Source: Streptomyces sp. NBC_00154 (lineage in GTDB: Bacteria > Actinomycetota > Actinomycetes > Streptomycetales > Streptomycetaceae). Taken from it: 64,000 bases of DNA. The stretch covers positions 3,602,501 through 3,666,500 of the forward strand of contig NZ_JAPEMI010000001.1 of assembly GCF_026342835.1 (NCBI RefSeq), given 5' to 3'. The translations under genes were made by a program, and so were the position numbers. The notes below the pieces were generated by a model that saw only the letters and a program-made list of their open reading frames with translations, was not told the origin of the DNA and ran no database searches. This document shows, in pieces, positions 61,865-64,000 of the stretch (the first letter of the stretch is position 1; every line of letters begins with the position of its first letter).

Positions 61865-61869
61865 CGACG

Positions 61870-63198
61870 TCACGCCCCGAGCAGGCTCTGGCCGCAGACC
61901 CGCACGACCTGGCCGTTCACGGCCGCCGAAGCGGGCTGGGCGAACCATGCGGTCGTCTCCGCGACATCGACCGGAAGGCCGCCCTGGGCGAGGGAGTTCA
62001 TCCGGCGGCCCGCCTCCCGGATGAAGAGGGGGACGGCGGCGGTCATCTTGGTCTCGATGAAGCCGGGGGCGACCGCATTGACCGTGACGCCGTGGTCGGC
62101 GGCGGCTCGCGGGGCCAGGGAGCGGACCAGGCCGATGATGCCCGCCTTGCTGGCCGCGTAGTTCGTCTGACCGTTGTTGCCCGCGATGCCGGCGATGGAC
62201 GCGGTGGCGACGATCCGGCCGCCCCGGTTGATGGTGCCCGCCTCGAGCAGCGCATCCGTGGTGCGCAGCACGCTGTCGAGGTTGACCTCGACGACCTGGG
62301 CCCAGCGGTCGACGGGCATGTTGGCGAGCCGCCGGTCGCGGGTGATGCCCGCGTTGTGGACGAGAATGTCCAGGCCGTCGGGGGCCGCGGCGGCGATCCG
62401 CTCGGCGGCGTCGTCCGCGGTGATGTCGAGCGGCAGTGCCGACGCACCGAGCCGGTCGGCGGTACGCGCCAACTCGTCCCGGGACTGCGGGACGTCGAGG
62501 CAGATGACCTGCGCTCCGTCCCGTGCCAGGACCGACGCGACCGAGGCGCCGATGCCCCGCGCCGCACCGGTGACCAGCGCGGTGCGTCCGGCGAGCGGCG
62601 CGGCCGGGTCGGCGGCCGGACCGGGTGCGGCGCCGGTGAGTTCGACGACCTGGCCGCTGATGTACGCGGACCGGGGGGAGAGCAGGAACCGGAGGGTGGA
62701 TTCCGCCGAAGCGGCCGCATCCGGTTCGATCCGGAGCAGCTGGACGGTGGCGCCCCTGCCGATCTCCTTGCCGAGCGAGCGCACGAACCCTTCGAGAGCC
62801 TGCTGGGCGGCCGCCTGATGATGGTCGTCCGCCGACGGCCGTACCCCGACGATCACGATCCGGCCGCCCGGCGCCAGCGAACGCACGACAGGATGCAGCG
62901 CGGCGTGCACGTCCCCGAGCCCGGCTGCGGTGGCAACTGCCGTCGCGTCCACCACGATTCCCGCAGGGCGGGGTGCCTGTCCGGCGCTCCGGACCACCGT
63001 GAGGCCGGTCGTGGCGAGAACCGCACCCAACTCCTGTGCGACGGCGGAGTCCCCGGCCGTGAGGTGCAGCAGCGGGCCGTCCAGTGACTGCGTCTCCAGC
63101 GACCAGCGGCGCAGCCGCGCCGGCTGCGGAAGACCGAGCTTCCGGGTCAGAAATCGGCCGGGTGCTGTGCCGGTGAAGTGCAGATAGCGGTCGGCCAT
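61870..63198 (-). CDS. High-molecular-weight 3-oxoacyl-ACP reductase, FabG4 type
   Basis: A 442-residue reductase, much longer than the usual 250. Residues about 1-200 are a flavodoxin-like Rossmann domain without a catalytic set. Residues about 205-442 form a classical SDR: ALVTGAARGIGASVASVLA near 210, HNAGITRDRRLANM near 285, and ATASIAGIAGNNGQTNYAAS (Ser and Tyr, then Lys) near 335-355. This is the HMwFabG layout of M. tuberculosis FabG4. GGGAG precedes ATG 63198. It reduces 3-oxoacyl thioesters. Confidence 0.9.
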   Translation of the reverse strand: MADRYLHFTGTAPGRFLTRKLGLPQPARLRRWSLETQSLDGPLLHLTAGDSAVAQELGAVLATTGLTVVRSAGQAPRPAGIVVDATAVATAAGLGDVHAALHPVVRSLAPGGRIVIVGVRPSADDHHQAAAQQALEGFVRSLGKEIGRGATVQLLRIEPDAAASAESTLRFLLSPRSAYISGQVVELTGAAPGPAADPAAPLAGRTALVTGAARGIGASVASVLARDGAQVICLDVPQSRDELARTADRLGASALPLDITADDAAERIAAAAPDGLDILVHNAGITRDRRLANMPVDRWAQVVEVNLDSVLRTTDALLEAGTINRGGRIVATASIAGIAGNNGQTNYAASKAGIIGLVRSLAPRAAADHGVTVNAVAPGFIETKMTAAVPLFIREAGRRMNSLAQGGLPVDVAETTAWFAQPASAAVNGQVVRVCGQSLLGA

Positions 63199-63227
63199 TG
63201 TCCAGACTCCCTGCGCGGTCGTAGATT

Positions 63228-63257
63228 TTACTGCGGAGTAAGGTTACTCAAGAGTCA
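63228..63257. promoter_or_regulatory. Tandem palindromes between fabG4 and the thiolase gene
   Basis: TTACT-GCGG-AGTAA (63228-63241) is a perfect inverted repeat. A second copy with one mismatch, TTACT-CAAG-AGTCA, lies at 63244-63257, 16 bases on. They sit in the shared divergent promoter region and are the probable operators of the TetR protein encoded at 60324. Confidence 0.65.
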
Positions 63258-63284
63258 GGAGCAGGTCGAGATGAGTTGGTCGAG

Positions 63285-64000
63285 ATGATCCCTCTTGCTC
63301 TCCCGCAGCCGCGCCGGGTCGCGGTCATCGGCGGAAGCCGCATCCCGTTCGCGCGCTCCGACGGCCCGTACGCACACTCCTCCAACCAGGAGATGCTCAC
63401 CGCCGCGCTGAACGGTCTGGTCGAGCGGTTCGGGCTTCAGGGGCAGCAGGTCGGCGAGTTCGTCGCAGGCGCCGTCCTCAAGCACAGCCGGGACTTCAAC
63501 CTGGCCCGCGAGACCGTCCTCGGCTCGGCGCTCGACCCGCGCACCCCCGCGTACGACATCCAGCAGGCCTGCGGCACCGGCCTCCAGGCCGTCATCGCCG
63601 CCGCCAACAAGATCACGCTCGGCGCGGTCGACTCCGCGATCGCGGGCGGCACGGACACCACGAGCGACGCACCCCTCGGCGTCAACGACCAGCTGCGCAG
63701 ACTGTTGCTGGCGGCCCGGCGGGCCAAGTCGACCGGCGGACGGATCAAGGCACTTACGGGGATACGGCCCCGGCATCTCGTCCCCGACATCCCGCGGAAC
63801 GCCGAACCCCGCACCGGGCTTTCGATGGGCGAACACGCGGCGATCACCGCGCGTCGGTGGGACATCGGCCGCGCCGAGCAGGACCTTCTCGCCGCCACCA
63901 GCCACCAGCGGCTCGCCGCCGCGTACGAACGGGGCCTCCTGCACGACCTGGTCGTCCCCCACCTCGGCCTGGCCCGCGATCAGAACCTCCGCCCCGGCTC
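63285..64000 (+). CDS. Acetyl-CoA acetyltransferase (FadA2-like thiolase), cut by window edge
   Basis: The first 238 residues of a thiolase. RVAVIGGSRIPFARSDGPYA starts the family fold, and the acyl-accepting cysteine is in DIQQACGTGLQAVIAAANKI near 95. GIRPRHLVPDIPRN and TGLSMGEHAAITARR follow. The catalytic His and second Cys lie beyond the window. ATG 63285 is preceded by GGTCGAG only. With FabG4 and HtdX it forms the beta-keto steps of fatty acyl synthesis or breakdown. Confidence 0.92.
   Translation, partial: MIPLALPQPRRVAVIGGSRIPFARSDGPYAHSSNQEMLTAALNGLVERFGLQGQQVGEFVAGAVLKHSRDFNLARETVLGSALDPRTPAYDIQQACGTGLQAVIAAANKITLGAVDSAIAGGTDTTSDAPLGVNDQLRRLLLAARRAKSTGGRIKALTGIRPRHLVPDIPRNAEPRTGLSMGEHAAITARRWDIGRAEQDLLAATSHQRLAAAYERGLLHDLVVPHLGLARDQNLRPG

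Noticed and set aside
1..64000. CRISPR array, rRNA or tRNA genes
   Set aside because: No regularly spaced repeats and no rRNA or tRNA sequence recognised on reading the window.

Overview
The window looks like chromosomal core DNA of a Streptomyces or close relative. It is GC-rich (about 70% by eye), genes are tightly packed with frequent GTG and TTG starts and ATGA-type overlaps, and it carries hallmark loci: the N-terminus of the developmental sigma factor BldN, the redox repressor Rex with its operator and the hemACD genes, and the futalosine menaquinone genes. Two edge genes are cut: bldN on the left and an acetyl-CoA acetyltransferase on the right.

Left third (1-22 kb): partial bldN, a HAD phosphatase, a glutaredoxin-like protein, then rex-hemA-hemC-hemD (overlapping, one operon behind a Rex-box promoter), a terminator and hemB. 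After two small conserved proteins comes a catabolic-looking cluster: MHS transporter, YtcJ-type amidohydrolase, a double-domain Lrp/AsnC regulator, and divergently a D-2-hydroxyacid dehydrogenase, class II aldolase, Tat-exported intradiol dioxygenase and an orphan CitG-like protein. argS and lysS (class I) follow as a divergent pair.

Middle (22-36.6 kb): accessory genes: a DUF2637 membrane protein, two DUF3558 lipoproteins, RtcB, an SDR, YnfA, an FAD monooxygenase with a divergent TetR and repeated operator-like sites, a Mut7-C protein, two GNATs, an AraC regulator with a divergent TIGR03086 protein, and several unknowns.

Right half (36.6-64 kb): hemL, a histidine phosphatase and the cytochrome c maturation genes (ResA-like thioredoxin, ccdA, resB, ccsB), with a Tat lipoprotein deacetylase inserted. 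Next are a STAND-type ATPase overlapping a membrane-anchored ligand-binding protein, a 2-oxoglutarate/IPNS-type oxygenase with a nucleoside deaminase, and the late menaquinone genes (UbiD-type mqnL, mqnP, UbiX-type mqnM, mqnE) with a rhomboid protease and an Lrp regulator between them. A lone large serine integrase then sits directly against the last ~50 codons of what looks like a dicarboxylate/cation symporter gene, so this is probably a decayed integration site. The window ends in a TetR, MaoC/HtdX, FabG4, FadA2 module resembling the mycobacterial one.

Functionally, much of the window serves respiration: NADH/NAD+ sensing, tetrapyrrole synthesis, haem attachment to cytochromes c and menaquinone synthesis. 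The least explained items are the ATPase/receptor pair, the integrase scar, a duplicated hemL start that forms a leader ORF, and a degenerate methyltransferase domain fused to HemD.
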